Shown one piece after another: positions 52,640 to 61,335 of a stretch of DNA of 64,000 bases. Below the pieces are notes generated by a model. That model was not told the origin of the DNA. It saw only the letters and a program-made list of their open reading frames with translations, and did not search any database. The stretch lies in assembly GCF_010645075.1 (NCBI RefSeq), contig NZ_JAADZV010000001.1, forward strand, positions 744,001 to 808,000, given 5' to 3'. Position numbers and translations under genes: made by a program. Source of the stretch: Flavobacterium limi (GTDB taxonomy: Bacteria > Bacteroidota > Bacteroidia > Flavobacteriales > Flavobacteriaceae). Within the stretch, counting starts at the first letter, position 1. Each line of letters starts with the position of its first letter.

Positions 52640-52713
52640 GACCACGTAGTTCAACTGGATAGAATATCAGATTTCGGCTCTGAGGGTTGGGGGTTCGAAC
52701 CCCTCCGTGGTCA
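52640..52713 (+). tRNA. tRNA-Arg (anticodon TCG)
   Basis: Acceptor GACCACG/CGTGGTC, anticodon stem TCAGA/TCTGA around loop TTTCGGC (anticodon TCG), T-arm GGGGG-TTCGAAC-CCCTC, discriminator A. CCA is not encoded. Reads CGA-family arginine codons. Confidence 0.96.
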
Positions 52714-52726
52714 CTATGAAAAAATT

Positions 52727-52761
52727 AAAGCCTGCAAAGTGTATGTTTTGCAGGCTTTTTT
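52727..52761 (+). terminator. Terminator after tRNA-Arg
   Basis: AAAGCCTGCAAA pairs with TTTTGCAGGCTTT, loop GTGTATG, then a T-run. Confidence 0.85.
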
Positions 52762-52821
52762 ATGATTCGAAAATTATTCTCGAAATTTTTGTTTTTTTGT
52801 GCTGTCAGTATTTCTGATTAG

Positions 52822-53179
52822 AAATTACAGACACTAAATTGGCTTGATGTATCGGTCAATCCAATTATAACGGGTGGTGCTGTAATGGAATCGGTTGTAT
52901 TTACCGGAACTCTCACTACAGGTAAATATGTTAATGGATACACTATCGTAAATTATACAGGATATGATTTTGATAATAAATGAAATGTAAGATCTTCCGG
53001 GAATTCTAACAGGGCTGGGTGCAAGTGTCACAGGAGAGTTTAGTGTGAATTTTACCTCAGGTAACGCAGTTATAGCTACAGTAGATAATTCAGGAATAGC
53101 TGCTAAAGTAAAAGCTACAATGGCATCGAGTTCTATATTTAGATTTACTGCTAACAATACAGGGAGACTACATATATAG
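52822..53179 (+). pseudogene. Decayed beta-rich secreted protein fragment
   Basis: Two adjacent plus-strand frames read as one secreted-protein domain. The first gives TGGAVMESVVFTGTLTTGKY and NGYTIVNYTG before a TGA at 52981. The second, one base shifted, gives LPGILTGLGASVTGEFSVNF, TSGNAVIATVDNSGIAAKVK and ends at TAG (53177-53179). The Thr/Gly-rich strand pattern is that of flavobacterial surface or lipoprotein repeats. There is no start or signal peptide, so the 5' part is lost. The long minus-strand frame across this stretch is a shadow. Confidence 0.55.
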
Positions 53180-53295
53180 GATTCAAAAAAAGAATTGTAA
53201 ATTCAACGGTAGCTATCGGGACTGCCACAAAAGGATGTCGCTTTCCTCTGGGTTAGGATTTTCTGTTTTTAAAAGTAAGATATTGTAAAATAAAT

Positions 53296-53664
53296 TCATT
53301 TATTATTCAGAACCTTTTGCAGGTAGTTTTGAAAATTAGCAAATCCATTTTGTGAAGCGTTTTCCAGATCTAGCATTTTGCTTAAACTAGTGTCGTAAAT
53401 CTGCCAGTTTTGAATTTTTGCAAGTTTTGCTATTTCAAATAATGCTTTTTCGCTATACAGCGAAATCATTTTGTTGCTAACTGGTGCGTCGTCGGTGTAA
53501 AAATCTATTTAAGAATCAATTTCTTTAATTTCCTCTCCTTCTTTTGAACCAAAATATTCTGATATAATACTATCGAAATCTGTCTGGATGAATGCTTGCT
53601 CATCAATTTCTTCGATCGAATTAATTTTTTGTGATGAATTAAATAAAATGATGTCCCAACTCAT
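53296..53664 (-). pseudogene. Small cytosolic gene broken by an internal TAA
   Basis: From the ATG at 53664 the frame reads MSWDIILFNSSQKINSIEEI ... EGEEIKEIDS and then hits TAA (53511-53509, codon 52). In the same frame translation continues without further stops as IDFYTDDAPVSNKMISLYSE ... LQKVLNNK to TGA (53298-53296). The whole would be about 122 residues. The pattern MSWDIxLFNS is one I know from small Bacteroidota hypothetical proteins. The break is either a nonsense change or a deletion that joins two ends. No function known. Confidence 0.7.
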
Positions 53665-53688
53665 AATTCTAAGTTTAATAATTGTTTT

Positions 53689-54435
53689 TTATTCCTCAAA
53701 AACTTTTTCAGTATCTATCGGATTGTTTTCCTGATACAATTTCTGGCCAATGATTCCTTTATCTCCCAGAGCACGGCCCTTAATTAGCCAGGCAGTTCCA
53801 AAAGCAAAAAGAGAAAGCGCTTCAAAAACTAATGTAGAATAAGGAAACAGATGGAGTTTTTCTGCTATTGGCACCATAACAATGAATAGCAATATCGAAT
53901 AACCGCAAAATCGGTAAATATTGTTTTCGTTCAAAATGCTTTTAGATAAAGGTATTTTGTTTTCGTGACTAATTGTAAAGACATTAATAGCAAGTAAAGC
54001 AAATATTAAAAACAATAAAGCGGCAAATCCATAATGAAGCCATCCCATCCATTTTTCTGAGTACGGAATCAGTGTGTAAATCTTATCTGATGCGACTTCA
54101 GGGTTTGTTGGTACTAAAGCAACACCTAAAGCCGTAACTCCGGCAATATTGGTTAATAAGTTGTCGTTTTTTAGGATTGAAATATTTCCATGACCTTTAT
54201 AGCAAATCAAAAATAAACCAACAGCACATAAGGCTCCGGTAAAAATTTCCCTCAGATTTGTATAATAATAGTGACTTATTGAATGTTGAAGAGGAGTTTG
54301 AAAAAAAGATATGAAAGACAAAACAACCAGTAATATTGGTAAACTGATCCCTAAATAGCCAATTGCACGCCGGATTCGTCGATAAGTGAAAATGTCATAG
54401 CTCTCAATTTTGATTTCCTTATTTTCTATTTTCAT
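53689..54435 (-). CDS. Hypothetical polytopic membrane protein
   Basis: 248 residues with six to seven membrane helices (for example LGISLPILLVVLSFISFF, IFTGALCAVGLFLICY, GFAALLFLIFALLAINVF, ILLFIVMVPIAEKLHLF, LFAFGTAWLIKGRAL). Between helices 1 and 2 is SISHYYYTNLREIFTG, a conserved polar loop. No catalytic motif that I recognise; a DUF998-like relation is possible but unproven. It is the last of three minus-strand genes with short spacing (DUF962, DinB, this). Confidence 0.75.
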   Translation of the reverse strand: MKIENKEIKIESYDIFTYRRIRRAIGYLGISLPILLVVLSFISFFQTPLQHSISHYYYTNLREIFTGALCAVGLFLICYKGHGNISILKNDNLLTNIAGVTALGVALVPTNPEVASDKIYTLIPYSEKWMGWLHYGFAALLFLIFALLAINVFTISHENKIPLSKSILNENNIYRFCGYSILLFIVMVPIAEKLHLFPYSTLVFEALSLFAFGTAWLIKGRALGDKGIIGQKLYQENNPIDTEKVFEE

Positions 54436-54460
54436 TTACGAATCATTTTATGTGAAATAA

Positions 54461-54940
54461 TTATCTCATAATATCGGTATCAACAGGGATATATCCTAAG
54501 TGTCTGCTTAAAGATAATATTTGTCCTTTGTGATGGTATTCATGGGTAATTACATGGCTAAAAAGCCTAATAGGTTTTGTTGAATGTTTGACATTTTGTA
54601 TTTTGTATGATATTTCATCGCCAAAATAATCCATTTTTGAAATGAATTCGAACATAAAATCATCTACAGTAGTAAACAATATAATTACATCCTGTATTGT
54701 TTTGAAATTTTCGTATTCAGAATAGATTACATTTTTCTTCAAGGCAAGGTTTGCAATCCAATATTGATAGGTGTTTGTAATATGAACTAATAGATTTCTA
54801 ATGCTTCCGCCACGGCCAAATGAAGAATTCTGGTTCACAAAATCCTCTGGAGAAATTGTTTTGCAAAATTCGAACAATACTTCTCGTGATTCTTTTATAT
54901 ATTCATATTGCTCTTTAGAATATACAGATATAAATTCCAT
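54461..54940 (-). CDS. DinB family protein
   Basis: 159 residues; four-helix bundle of the DinB/YfiT type. The three metal-ligand histidines are plausible: His in LLVHITNTYQYWI and HEYHH in the ITHEYHHKGQILSLSRHLGY segment. Members act as metal-dependent thiol transferases or are of unknown function; some are induced by DNA damage. ATG start. Between the Mpo1-like gene (upstream) and a membrane protein gene (downstream) on the same strand. Confidence 0.88.
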   Translation of the reverse strand: MEFISVYSKEQYEYIKESREVLFEFCKTISPEDFVNQNSSFGRGGSIRNLLVHITNTYQYWIANLALKKNVIYSEYENFKTIQDVIILFTTVDDFMFEFISKMDYFGDEISYKIQNVKHSTKPIRLFSHVITHEYHHKGQILSLSRHLGYIPVDTDIMR

Positions 54941-54965
54941 AGCTAAATATTAAATATTACCAGAA

Positions 54966-55430
54966 TTATTTCTTAGAAAACAAATTATCCACAACCCAGG
55001 CAGGACCGATCATTAAAAACTGTATATCTTTAAGGAAAGACGGTTTTTTTCCTTCAATGTTATGTCCATAGAATTGCCCAATCCATGCAATAACAAAAAC
55101 ACCAACAGAAAACATCCATAGGGGTAAAACCTGGCCAATGTAATAATTTGCAATCAGACAAATAGCTGAAAAAACAGCAATTTTGACAGCCATAGTAATT
55201 GATAACCTGATGTAAAAGATAAGTACAAAAATCAATACAACAGCTGCCCAATTTTCTATTATCGGAACATTGAGTGATAGCGTCTTGGAAATGAAATTAC
55301 TAGGGATACTCATCAATAAACCAACAATGGAGAAATAAATCGCAGGAACACAGATATAATGTATCGCTTTGTTTTTTGGGTTTTGATGACTAACAGCATA
55401 TTCTTCAAACCATTGATCTAATGTTCTCAT
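54966..55430 (-). CDS. DUF962 / Mpo1-like membrane protein
   Basis: 154 residues with four membrane helices. Hallmarks: WFEEYAVSHQNPKNKAIHYI (His residues of the metal site), WIGQFYGHNIEGKKPSFLKD and MIGPAWVVDNLF. Yeast Mpo1 is an Fe-dependent dioxygenase of 2-hydroxy fatty acids; the bacterial proteins share the same His pattern, so a lipid oxidation role is plausible. First of a probable three-gene minus-strand operon with the DinB and membrane-protein genes. Confidence 0.88.
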   Translation of the reverse strand: MRTLDQWFEEYAVSHQNPKNKAIHYICVPAIYFSIVGLLMSIPSNFISKTLSLNVPIIENWAAVVLIFVLIFYIRLSITMAVKIAVFSAICLIANYYIGQVLPLWMFSVGVFVIAWIGQFYGHNIEGKKPSFLKDIQFLMIGPAWVVDNLFSKK

Positions 55431-55594
55431 TTTTTGTAATTTAGGATTATATCAAAGCTATTAAATATTTTTGAGTTTTTGAGTCAGTTTTAAAATCTAT
55501 TGCTATTATAAAATTGTGAATATCTATTTTTCGAATAAACGATTTTTTTTCTTTGAAAATATATCTTTGACTTCCTTAAAAAATACAAAAAGAA

Positions 55595-56140
55595 ATGAGC
55601 GCAATTTGGTACGAATGTAAAGTAAAATACAGAAAAACGGATGATATCGGATCACAAAAGGTTACAACAGAGCCTTATTTGGTAGATGCTATATCTTACA
55701 CAGAAGCTGAAAGCAGAATTAATGAAGAAATGAAGGCATATGTAAGCGAAGAATTTAAAATTACGAATATAAAAGTGGCAAATTATGCAGAAATTCATCC
55801 TTTTGAAAATGCAGACCGTTGGTTTAAATCAAAAGTTTCCTTAATTGCTTTTGATGAAGAAAGCGGAAAAGAGCGTAAGACGAATATGTATTTACTGGTT
55901 CAGGCAAATGACGTAAAAGAGGCTTATGATAACACTGTTGCAGTTATGAAAAATACAATGGGTGATTATACTATTCCAGCAATTTCAGAATCACCGATTA
56001 TGGATGTTTTCCCTTATTTCAGTGGAGAAGAAGAAGAGTTGGAACAATTAGAAAGGTTCAATTCGCTTAAGGCATCCAGACCTGACTTAGTAGTTGCAGG
56101 TGAAACAGAAGAAAATTTTATTGAAGCAGAAACTGAATAA
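55595..56140 (+). CDS. DUF4494 family protein
   Basis: 181 residues, no signal peptide. Starts MSAIWYECKVKYRKTDDIGS and contains VDAISYTEAESRINEEMKAY, FKSKVSLIAFDEESGKERKT and YTIPAISESPIMDVFPYF, all DUF4494 features. Found across Bacteroidota; function not established. The C-terminal 40 residues are acidic. A -7 box TATCTTTG (55562-55569) lies 26 bp before the ATG. Followed by a hairpin terminator. Confidence 0.85.
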   Translation: MSAIWYECKVKYRKTDDIGSQKVTTEPYLVDAISYTEAESRINEEMKAYVSEEFKITNIKVANYAEIHPFENADRWFKSKVSLIAFDEESGKERKTNMYLLVQANDVKEAYDNTVAVMKNTMGDYTIPAISESPIMDVFPYFSGEEEELEQLERFNSLKASRPDLVVAGETEENFIEAETE

Positions 56141-56152
56141 GATTAATAAAAA

Positions 56153-56195
56153 AATAAAAGAAAAGAGGACTCTATGGTTCTCTTTTTCTTTTATT
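56153..56195. terminator. Terminator after DUF4494
   Basis: AATAAAAGAAAAGAGGAC (56153-56170) pairs with GTTCTCTTTTTCTTTTATT (56177-56195) with one bulge. The arms are A-rich and T-rich, so it can work on both strands. Confidence 0.7.
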
Positions 56196-56264
56196 AGTTT
56201 TAGTAAGCACTTAATGTTATGTTAGGATAGGTTTTTCAAAATTAGTTTAAGATGATATAATTTT

Positions 56265-56360
56265 TCAATAGCCAGAATGAATCCACTTTTCTAAAATTAG
56301 AATACAAATAGTTACTAAAAGAAACGAAATCCAAAGGCTAAGAAGCATTTTTTTTGTCAT
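56265..56360 (-). CDS. Possible 31-residue single-pass membrane peptide
   Basis: ATG at 56360, stop TGA at 56267-56265. The predicted peptide begins MTKKMLLSLW, has a hydrophobic core (ISFLLVTICILIL) and ends KWIHSGY. Two N-terminal lysines, a single hydrophobic helix and aromatic residues at the far end fit a small inner-membrane peptide. An A-rich leader (AAAAAATAAAATATT) precedes the start. There is no conserved context. Cannot be told from chance by one sequence alone. Confidence 0.4.
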   Translation of the reverse strand: MTKKMLLSLWISFLLVTICILILEKWIHSGY

Positions 56361-56732
56361 AATATTTTATTTTTTCAAATCTTAACCAAATTGTTAATAA
56401 ATTATTTAAAAAAAATTATTTTAACTTTTAATATGATAATTAATTTATGTTATTCATAAAAAGAATAAAATTTACATATAAAAATGTTTGTTTAATAAAA
56501 AAGATTAAATTTTTTAACTGCCCAATATTACAAATAAATCGATGAAATGCAAAATAAATCGACAAAATACTTATTTTTTTATTCAAGTGTTTTGCGTAAT
56601 TTATAAATTGAGGCGTTTGGATTTTATTTGTTAAAATATTATATCATTACAGGACTAAAAATGATTTGTAATTGAAAATTTTCAATAAAAAAATTAAGAT
56701 AGTTTAAAGCTTGGATTTTAGTGATGTAAAGA
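56361..56732. other. AT-rich intergenic stretch
   Basis: Very AT-rich with long runs of T and A. The only structure I see is a near-direct repeat: AAATAAATCGATGAAAT (56532) and AAATAAATCGACAAAAT (56552), 20 bp apart, which could be two turns of a regulator site. No gene is supported. Confidence 0.4.
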
Positions 56733-57959
56733 TTATTTTTGATAATAATCAAAGGCTTCATCCCATAATTGATCAATTTTTATTAGGGATTTCTCAAGCG
56801 GAATGACTTCCCATTTGTTATTGTTTTCTATTCCAAGACCGATATTTTTTAATTTTAATAACGCATCTTTTACATCAAAATCCAGATTGGCGTTAAGTGT
56901 AGTTTTAAACCAGGATTCTATTTGATTGTCAAGCTCTTCAGCGGTTAATGGATTCTTACTTTTGTGTAAAAAAGTGTAGGCCAAAATAGTTTCCTTCAAT
57001 ATTTCTTCTTCTGATGAATTTAAAAGCGAATAAAAAGCGCCGCTATTATTTCCCAGATTTTTAAAATACAAACTGTCCGAAAGCATTTTAGAATATCTTA
57101 TCTTCTTGTTTATAAAATTATTGTATTGGCGAAAACAATAGGCAGATAAAATTCCCAATGCAATTAATCCCTGATTTAAGGAGGTTTTACTGTTTAATAA
57201 ATCAATGGCTTCACCTGTCTGATAAGCCTCATACATATTAATCAAAGCCGGAATGACTTTGGCACTTAATAATGAAACGCCTCCAAAAATTCCCGGAACC
57301 CAAAGCAAAAGTTTGTCAGTTGCGGACATTTTGGGAATTGCATTTGGGAAAATTGTTTCTAGGTCATTTTTAGGAACGCGCTTAAAGATTTTCAATACAA
57401 TTGATCCTGGATCTACAGGTACTTTTCCTAGTTTTACTTTTTTCTTTGTCAGATAATCTGCTTCGTTATAATTGAGGTAAATCATAACGCGGTCATAGTA
57501 CTCAATTTCTATTTCCTTCTTCCAGAAAATATATTTTGTAATTTTTTCTTTTGTTTTGTGTTGACCGCGAACATATAGTTCATAATCTTTAAATGCATTT
57601 AAATCTATTGCAAGTTTTAAACCAATTAAATCAGAATCCTTAAAGGCTTTATCTAACACTTCCTGCTCTACACGCCTGTAGTTGCCATTTTCCAGGACTT
57701 TTAGAAGCGTTTTTTTAAAGGTCGAAAAATCACTTTTTCCAATATACCCTTTGCGTTCTTCCTCGCTCAAATCCGGATCGAATAAGGCATAGTTTTGTTT
57801 GAGGTTTCGATTAAGATTAAAAGCTTCATGATGATAATAATGTTCGATAATGTCGAATAGCTTTTTAAAATCTTCCACTTTTTTTTGATCTTCTGCGAAA
57901 GCAGCTGTTTGATCGAGTAAAAATTCCTTGTTAAAGGGAATATAATGTTCTCGTGTCAT
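56733..57959 (-). CDS. DUF3754 (TMEM143-like) membrane protein
   Basis: 408 residues from the ATG at 57959. A frame extends 17 codons upstream, but TATTTTTG (minus 58006-57999), a -7 box, lies inside it. Matches the DUF3754 arrangement: N-terminal helical region, then LKIFKRVPKNDLETIFPNA, IPKMSATDKLLLWVPGIFGG, a pair of membrane helices around 230-300, and a C-terminal helical region. Related proteins include TMEM143 in eukaryotes. Function unknown. Confidence 0.82.
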   Translation of the reverse strand: MTREHYIPFNKEFLLDQTAAFAEDQKKVEDFKKLFDIIEHYYHHEAFNLNRNLKQNYALFDPDLSEEERKGYIGKSDFSTFKKTLLKVLENGNYRRVEQEVLDKAFKDSDLIGLKLAIDLNAFKDYELYVRGQHKTKEKITKYIFWKKEIEIEYYDRVMIYLNYNEADYLTKKKVKLGKVPVDPGSIVLKIFKRVPKNDLETIFPNAIPKMSATDKLLLWVPGIFGGVSLLSAKVIPALINMYEAYQTGEAIDLLNSKTSLNQGLIALGILSAYCFRQYNNFINKKIRYSKMLSDSLYFKNLGNNSGAFYSLLNSSEEEILKETILAYTFLHKSKNPLTAEELDNQIESWFKTTLNANLDFDVKDALLKLKNIGLGIENNNKWEVIPLEKSLIKIDQLWDEAFDYYQK

Positions 57960-58052
57960 ATGAATTTTGAGACTTAATTTAGTGGTATCCTGGAAATACA
58001 AAAATACCACCCGGAATTTGATTTTTGTGAGTGGTAGTGAATAAAGTTTAGT

Positions 58053-58688
58053 TTATGATTTTAATATTCTGAAACGCCCCGGATACTTATCCCACAAACT
58101 TTTTTTGTTGCCATAATAATCCATAAAATCTTCACAAACAAAAACAGCATGGGCATTTGACCATGCCACAACTCCACAAAATTCACTTCCTGAAAGGCGT
58201 TTTAACTCTTGTACATGCTTGCCCTTTTGAAATCCTAAATATTTATAAATAGTTGGGGTGTGTATTTCACCATCTTCTAAATCTTCAAGAGCTTTGTCAA
58301 AAGTTTTCTCCTTGTCTAAAATTTGCTTGTATTTTGCCATCACAGCATAAGTCAATACTGCATAGTCTGTTATTTTTTTACTGTCCTCATTGGTTTTAAT
58401 GAATACAAATCCGGCAGAGAATTCAGCTTTATTTAACTCATCGGTTTTTAGTTTAAACGTAGCATTATTTTTTAATGTTATCTGATATAAACTGTCATTT
58501 ATTTTTTCAGTAATAAAAAGATTGTCTAATCCATAAATATTTAAGGAAGCTTTGATGAAAGCAATTGAGGAGCAATTTGTACGCTCTCCCTGTTTAAAAC
58601 TTTCAAATATTTTATCAGAACTAAGTTGTGCGTGAGAATTTGAACAGGCAAATATTAAAAATAAAAATGTCGAAATGATAGATCGCAT
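58053..58688 (-). CDS. Secreted protein, possible papain/calpain-like fold
   Basis: 211 residues with signal peptide (IISTFLFLIFACSNSHAQ). The segment GERTNCSSIAFIKASL has Cys39 preceding a helix, and AWSNAHAVFVCEDFMDYY has His180 at the start of a strand: the order Cys, then His, then a C-terminal polar residue (DKYPGRF) resembles cysteine proteases of the papain/calpain type. This is inference from pattern only; the overall similarity is low. No neighbour suggests a job. ATG start. Confidence 0.7.
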   Translation of the reverse strand: MRSIISTFLFLIFACSNSHAQLSSDKIFESFKQGERTNCSSIAFIKASLNIYGLDNLFITEKINDSLYQITLKNNATFKLKTDELNKAEFSAGFVFIKTNEDSKKITDYAVLTYAVMAKYKQILDKEKTFDKALEDLEDGEIHTPTIYKYLGFQKGKHVQELKRLSGSEFCGVVAWSNAHAVFVCEDFMDYYGNKKSLWDKYPGRFRILKS

Positions 58689-59370
58689 GGTGTTAGGAAT
58701 TATAATTTGTTTTTTTAAAAGTATTTGGAAAATGTGGCTTTTTGCAAAGCTATAAAAATCAACTCATAATTGATGTTTTTAACACTTAATTTTCTTCGTG
58801 AAACTGCCTTGTACACGAATATTTTGCTGTAGCGAAGACAGAAAGGTAAATATTTACAGCCTGGTTCTGGTTTATAAAAACGAATTATAATAAAAGATTG
58901 AAAACGGCTATAGCAAATTTCTGGATTTGTTAATAGAAGCCATTACAAAAGAGAGTGTGTACTTAGAGAAAAATCTATCGTAATTTAAAGATGATTGCAA
59001 AGAATAACAAAAAAACCGAGAATGTTATTTTGTAATAAACTGAAAGTTAGTTTGTTATACAGGGTTAAAATAAAAAATGAGATTTTAATCTTTTTACGGA
59101 TTTAAATCTCACTAATTATTCCAAAAAAAGTTCTTCATTTACAATTCCTTGCGGATTAACTAAAAATGATGGTTAAAATTATTCTTTGCAAGAATAGAAC
59201 TAATTTTGATTCTGGCTATACGTATAAATACCTGTTTTTGTAAAAAAAATAAAAAATAATATTAATTTATTACTTCATGCAGTTTTGCTATTTTCAAAAA
59301 TCATTGATGAAAATTTTCATAAACAATTCCACTAAATTTTTATCTAAAATATTAAAATCTATTTTTTATA
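58689..59370. other. Intergenic region with coding remnant and hairpin
   Basis: About 680 bp. At 58846-58983 (plus strand) a frame reads VNIYSLVLVYKNEL, two stops, then KIENGYSKFLDLLIEAITKE and VYLEKNLS to a TAA: it looks like the tail of a dead gene. At 59079-59112 an inverted repeat (TGAGATTT arms, one mismatch) forms a hairpin. Nothing else is supported. Confidence 0.4.
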
Positions 59371-60624
59371 TTAATTATTGGAATTTAATGACGATTTCCC
59401 AAATCCATAATTTATTCCAAATAGGGTAAAAATGTTTTTATCAATTCCGAAATTAGTTCCATATGCACCGGTTATAAATAATCCGTCACTTATTTTATAT
59501 TGTATTGTCCCCACCTTTCGTTCACTATTTAAATTACTTTTGTCTGAGTAATCTCTTTTTATATATTCATACGAAATGGATAAATCTTTGATAGAATATT
59601 CTAATTTAAAACCTAAATCAAATGCGTTTATCCGCTTAAATACATCTAAAGAACCTTCTTCCGGTAAATTATCACGTATAAATCTGGTGCATAATATGAA
59701 AGCTAAATTATCATTTAATTCAGTCTTATCTACACTAAAGGCATTCACTGCAGCATTCATCCATAAACCACTTCTGTTAAAACGTTTGTTTTTTGTTGTA
59801 TTATCTGGAAATGCTTCTGAATAAGCAAATGCTAAATCAACCTGAATTAAAGGAAGGTCATCTAATTCTTTTAAATAATTTTGAATAAGAGTATCTTTTT
59901 TGATGTTTTCTTCTAATAAATCAGGAGCCTGATTTTCAAAATCATCCATTTTTTTTTGAAGAAGTGCTCTGTTTGCAATTGCGTTTTGATATTCTGTGTT
60001 AATGCTGTCCTTTAAAGTGTTATCATCTTCATTTTTTAATTGTGTATATATTTCTCTGATTTTATTATCTATCCTGTTTAATTCTATTTCGAGAGCATCA
60101 ACATCTTTTTGATTTGGGCGTAAGTTTATTATTCTTTCAGAAAAATTAGCCAAAGCAGTTTTTAATTTTTGATTTTGTTTTTCGCTTCTGTATGTAATAA
60201 GATTTGTTTTTACACCAAAGGCTATATAGTTTGTATTTTTAATCAAACTGCCGGAGGTAGAATCATTAAAAACAGAAGCTAAAGAAATACTCATTTTATT
60301 AAATATACCTGTGAATGTATTTGCTTTGCCTGTTTCATCTTTTATATTTAAATATTGGAAAACATTAGCATTTTTAGGTTTAAAATACCAATAAGGAGTT
60401 ACTTCTAATGCAAAATTTTTAGGAATCGCCGTCCCATTGTTAGTAAGGCTCATTATACTTGCAGCAAATGCCTTCGGGTTAGAAGGTCTGTCTATATTAC
60501 TTGGAGCTATATCAAGGATTTGAAATCCCGGAGTGTTTAGGTTTTTTAAATCTTTAAGTTCAATATTTTGCGCTTGTAGTGAAAACGTACACCACAGCAA
60601 TACTATAATTAGAAGATTTTTCAT
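59371..60624 (-). CDS. Hypothetical outer-membrane protein with coiled-coil insert
   Basis: 417 residues with signal peptide (LLIIVLLWCTFSLQAQ). The N-terminal third and C-terminal third have alternating strand patterns (NFALEVTPYWYFKPKNA, NYIAFGVKTNLITY; LIQVDLAFAYSEAFP, LGFKLEYSIKDLSISYEYIK, GLFITGAYGTNFGID), suggesting a barrel. Between them, about 155-240, is a helical, charged segment (LRPNQKDVDALEIELNRIDN) with coiled-coil periodicity. No family recognised. Preceded 33 bp upstream by a small gene on the same strand (probable operon). Confidence 0.75.
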   Translation of the reverse strand: MKNLLIIVLLWCTFSLQAQNIELKDLKNLNTPGFQILDIAPSNIDRPSNPKAFAASIMSLTNNGTAIPKNFALEVTPYWYFKPKNANVFQYLNIKDETGKANTFTGIFNKMSISLASVFNDSTSGSLIKNTNYIAFGVKTNLITYRSEKQNQKLKTALANFSERIINLRPNQKDVDALEIELNRIDNKIREIYTQLKNEDDNTLKDSINTEYQNAIANRALLQKKMDDFENQAPDLLEENIKKDTLIQNYLKELDDLPLIQVDLAFAYSEAFPDNTTKNKRFNRSGLWMNAAVNAFSVDKTELNDNLAFILCTRFIRDNLPEEGSLDVFKRINAFDLGFKLEYSIKDLSISYEYIKRDYSDKSNLNSERKVGTIQYKISDGLFITGAYGTNFGIDKNIFTLFGINYGFGKSSLNSNN

Positions 60625-60657
60625 ATGAGTTAATATTTGTCCTTTGAATTTGATTTC

Positions 60658-61065
60658 TTACCTGCTTAATAAGTTGATTTTTTTAGTTGCGATTATAGTT
60701 TCTCCACTAGTACTTTTCTTTTTTTCAGCAGGAAGTAATTCAAATGGATTTTTTTGATTTGATTCTCCACCTTCTAAATAATAATGAATCTGTAAATTCT
60801 CAAAGCAACTTCCCCAGGCAGTTTTAGGAATTTTAGTAAGTACGATGTCAGTTTCAATTTTTATAGTACCTCCGTCTAATTGTGAAGCAAAGCCCAAACT
60901 AGTTTTACTAACTAATCCGGCTCCATTTGATGACGCTCCTTTATTATATATACTGCCATTAATAATTAACTTTATTTCAGTCACAGCAATACCATGTGTA
61001 GAAACCGTAACAGTTATAAAGACTTCTTTTTTATCTTTTCCAATAAAGTAATTTTCTATTGCCAT
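60658..61065 (-). CDS. Hypothetical protein upstream of the outer-membrane protein gene
   Basis: 135 residues, no signal peptide. Begins MAIENYFIGKDKKEVFITVT, then a beta-rich region (GAGLVSKTSLGFASQLDGGT, IETDIVLTKIPKTAW) and a polar tail. The pattern resembles a small beta-sandwich. First gene of a probable two-gene minus-strand operon with the barrel protein gene 33 bp downstream. No function recognised. Confidence 0.72.
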   Translation of the reverse strand: MAIENYFIGKDKKEVFITVTVSTHGIAVTEIKLIINGSIYNKGASSNGAGLVSKTSLGFASQLDGGTIKIETDIVLTKIPKTAWGSCFENLQIHYYLEGGESNQKNPFELLPAEKKKSTSGETIIATKKINLLSR

Positions 61066-61282
61066 AAATTTTAAAATTAATGTATTTTGTTCAACAAGAT
61101 TACTACATTTAGAAAAAATAAGAACAAGTATTTGTACGGTATTTAGTATGTAAAATAAATTAATTTGTTTGTAATGAGTGTTTTAATTATTGAAAAAGAG
61201 TGTCCTATTTTGAAAATGTTTTTGCATGGATATAAAATAATAAATCTAAGTAAGCTTGTAAATATCTGACTTAGTTGATGTT

Positions 61283-61290
61283 TAAATTTG
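61283..61290 (+). promoter_or_regulatory. Promoter -7 box of the DoxX gene
   Basis: TAAATTTG, a TAnnTTTG match, 45 bp before the ATG at 61336, with a TTG (61256-61258) 24 bp upstream. Because it contains the TTG that would open a longer frame, it supports the downstream ATG. Confidence 0.5.
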
Positions 61291-61335
61291 TGTAGAATTT
61301 ATAGGCATAAAATAAATATAAAAAATATCTTAAGT

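Noticed and set aside
52834-53157. A 107-residue minus-strand frame over the decayed fragment
   Set aside because: The plus-strand translation has the Thr/Gly beta-repeat pattern of surface proteins, and the minus-strand frame has no recognisable composition or start context.
53509-53511. Stop-codon readthrough or recoding
   Set aside because: The codon is TAA, which is not used for selenocysteine, and no stem-loop follows.
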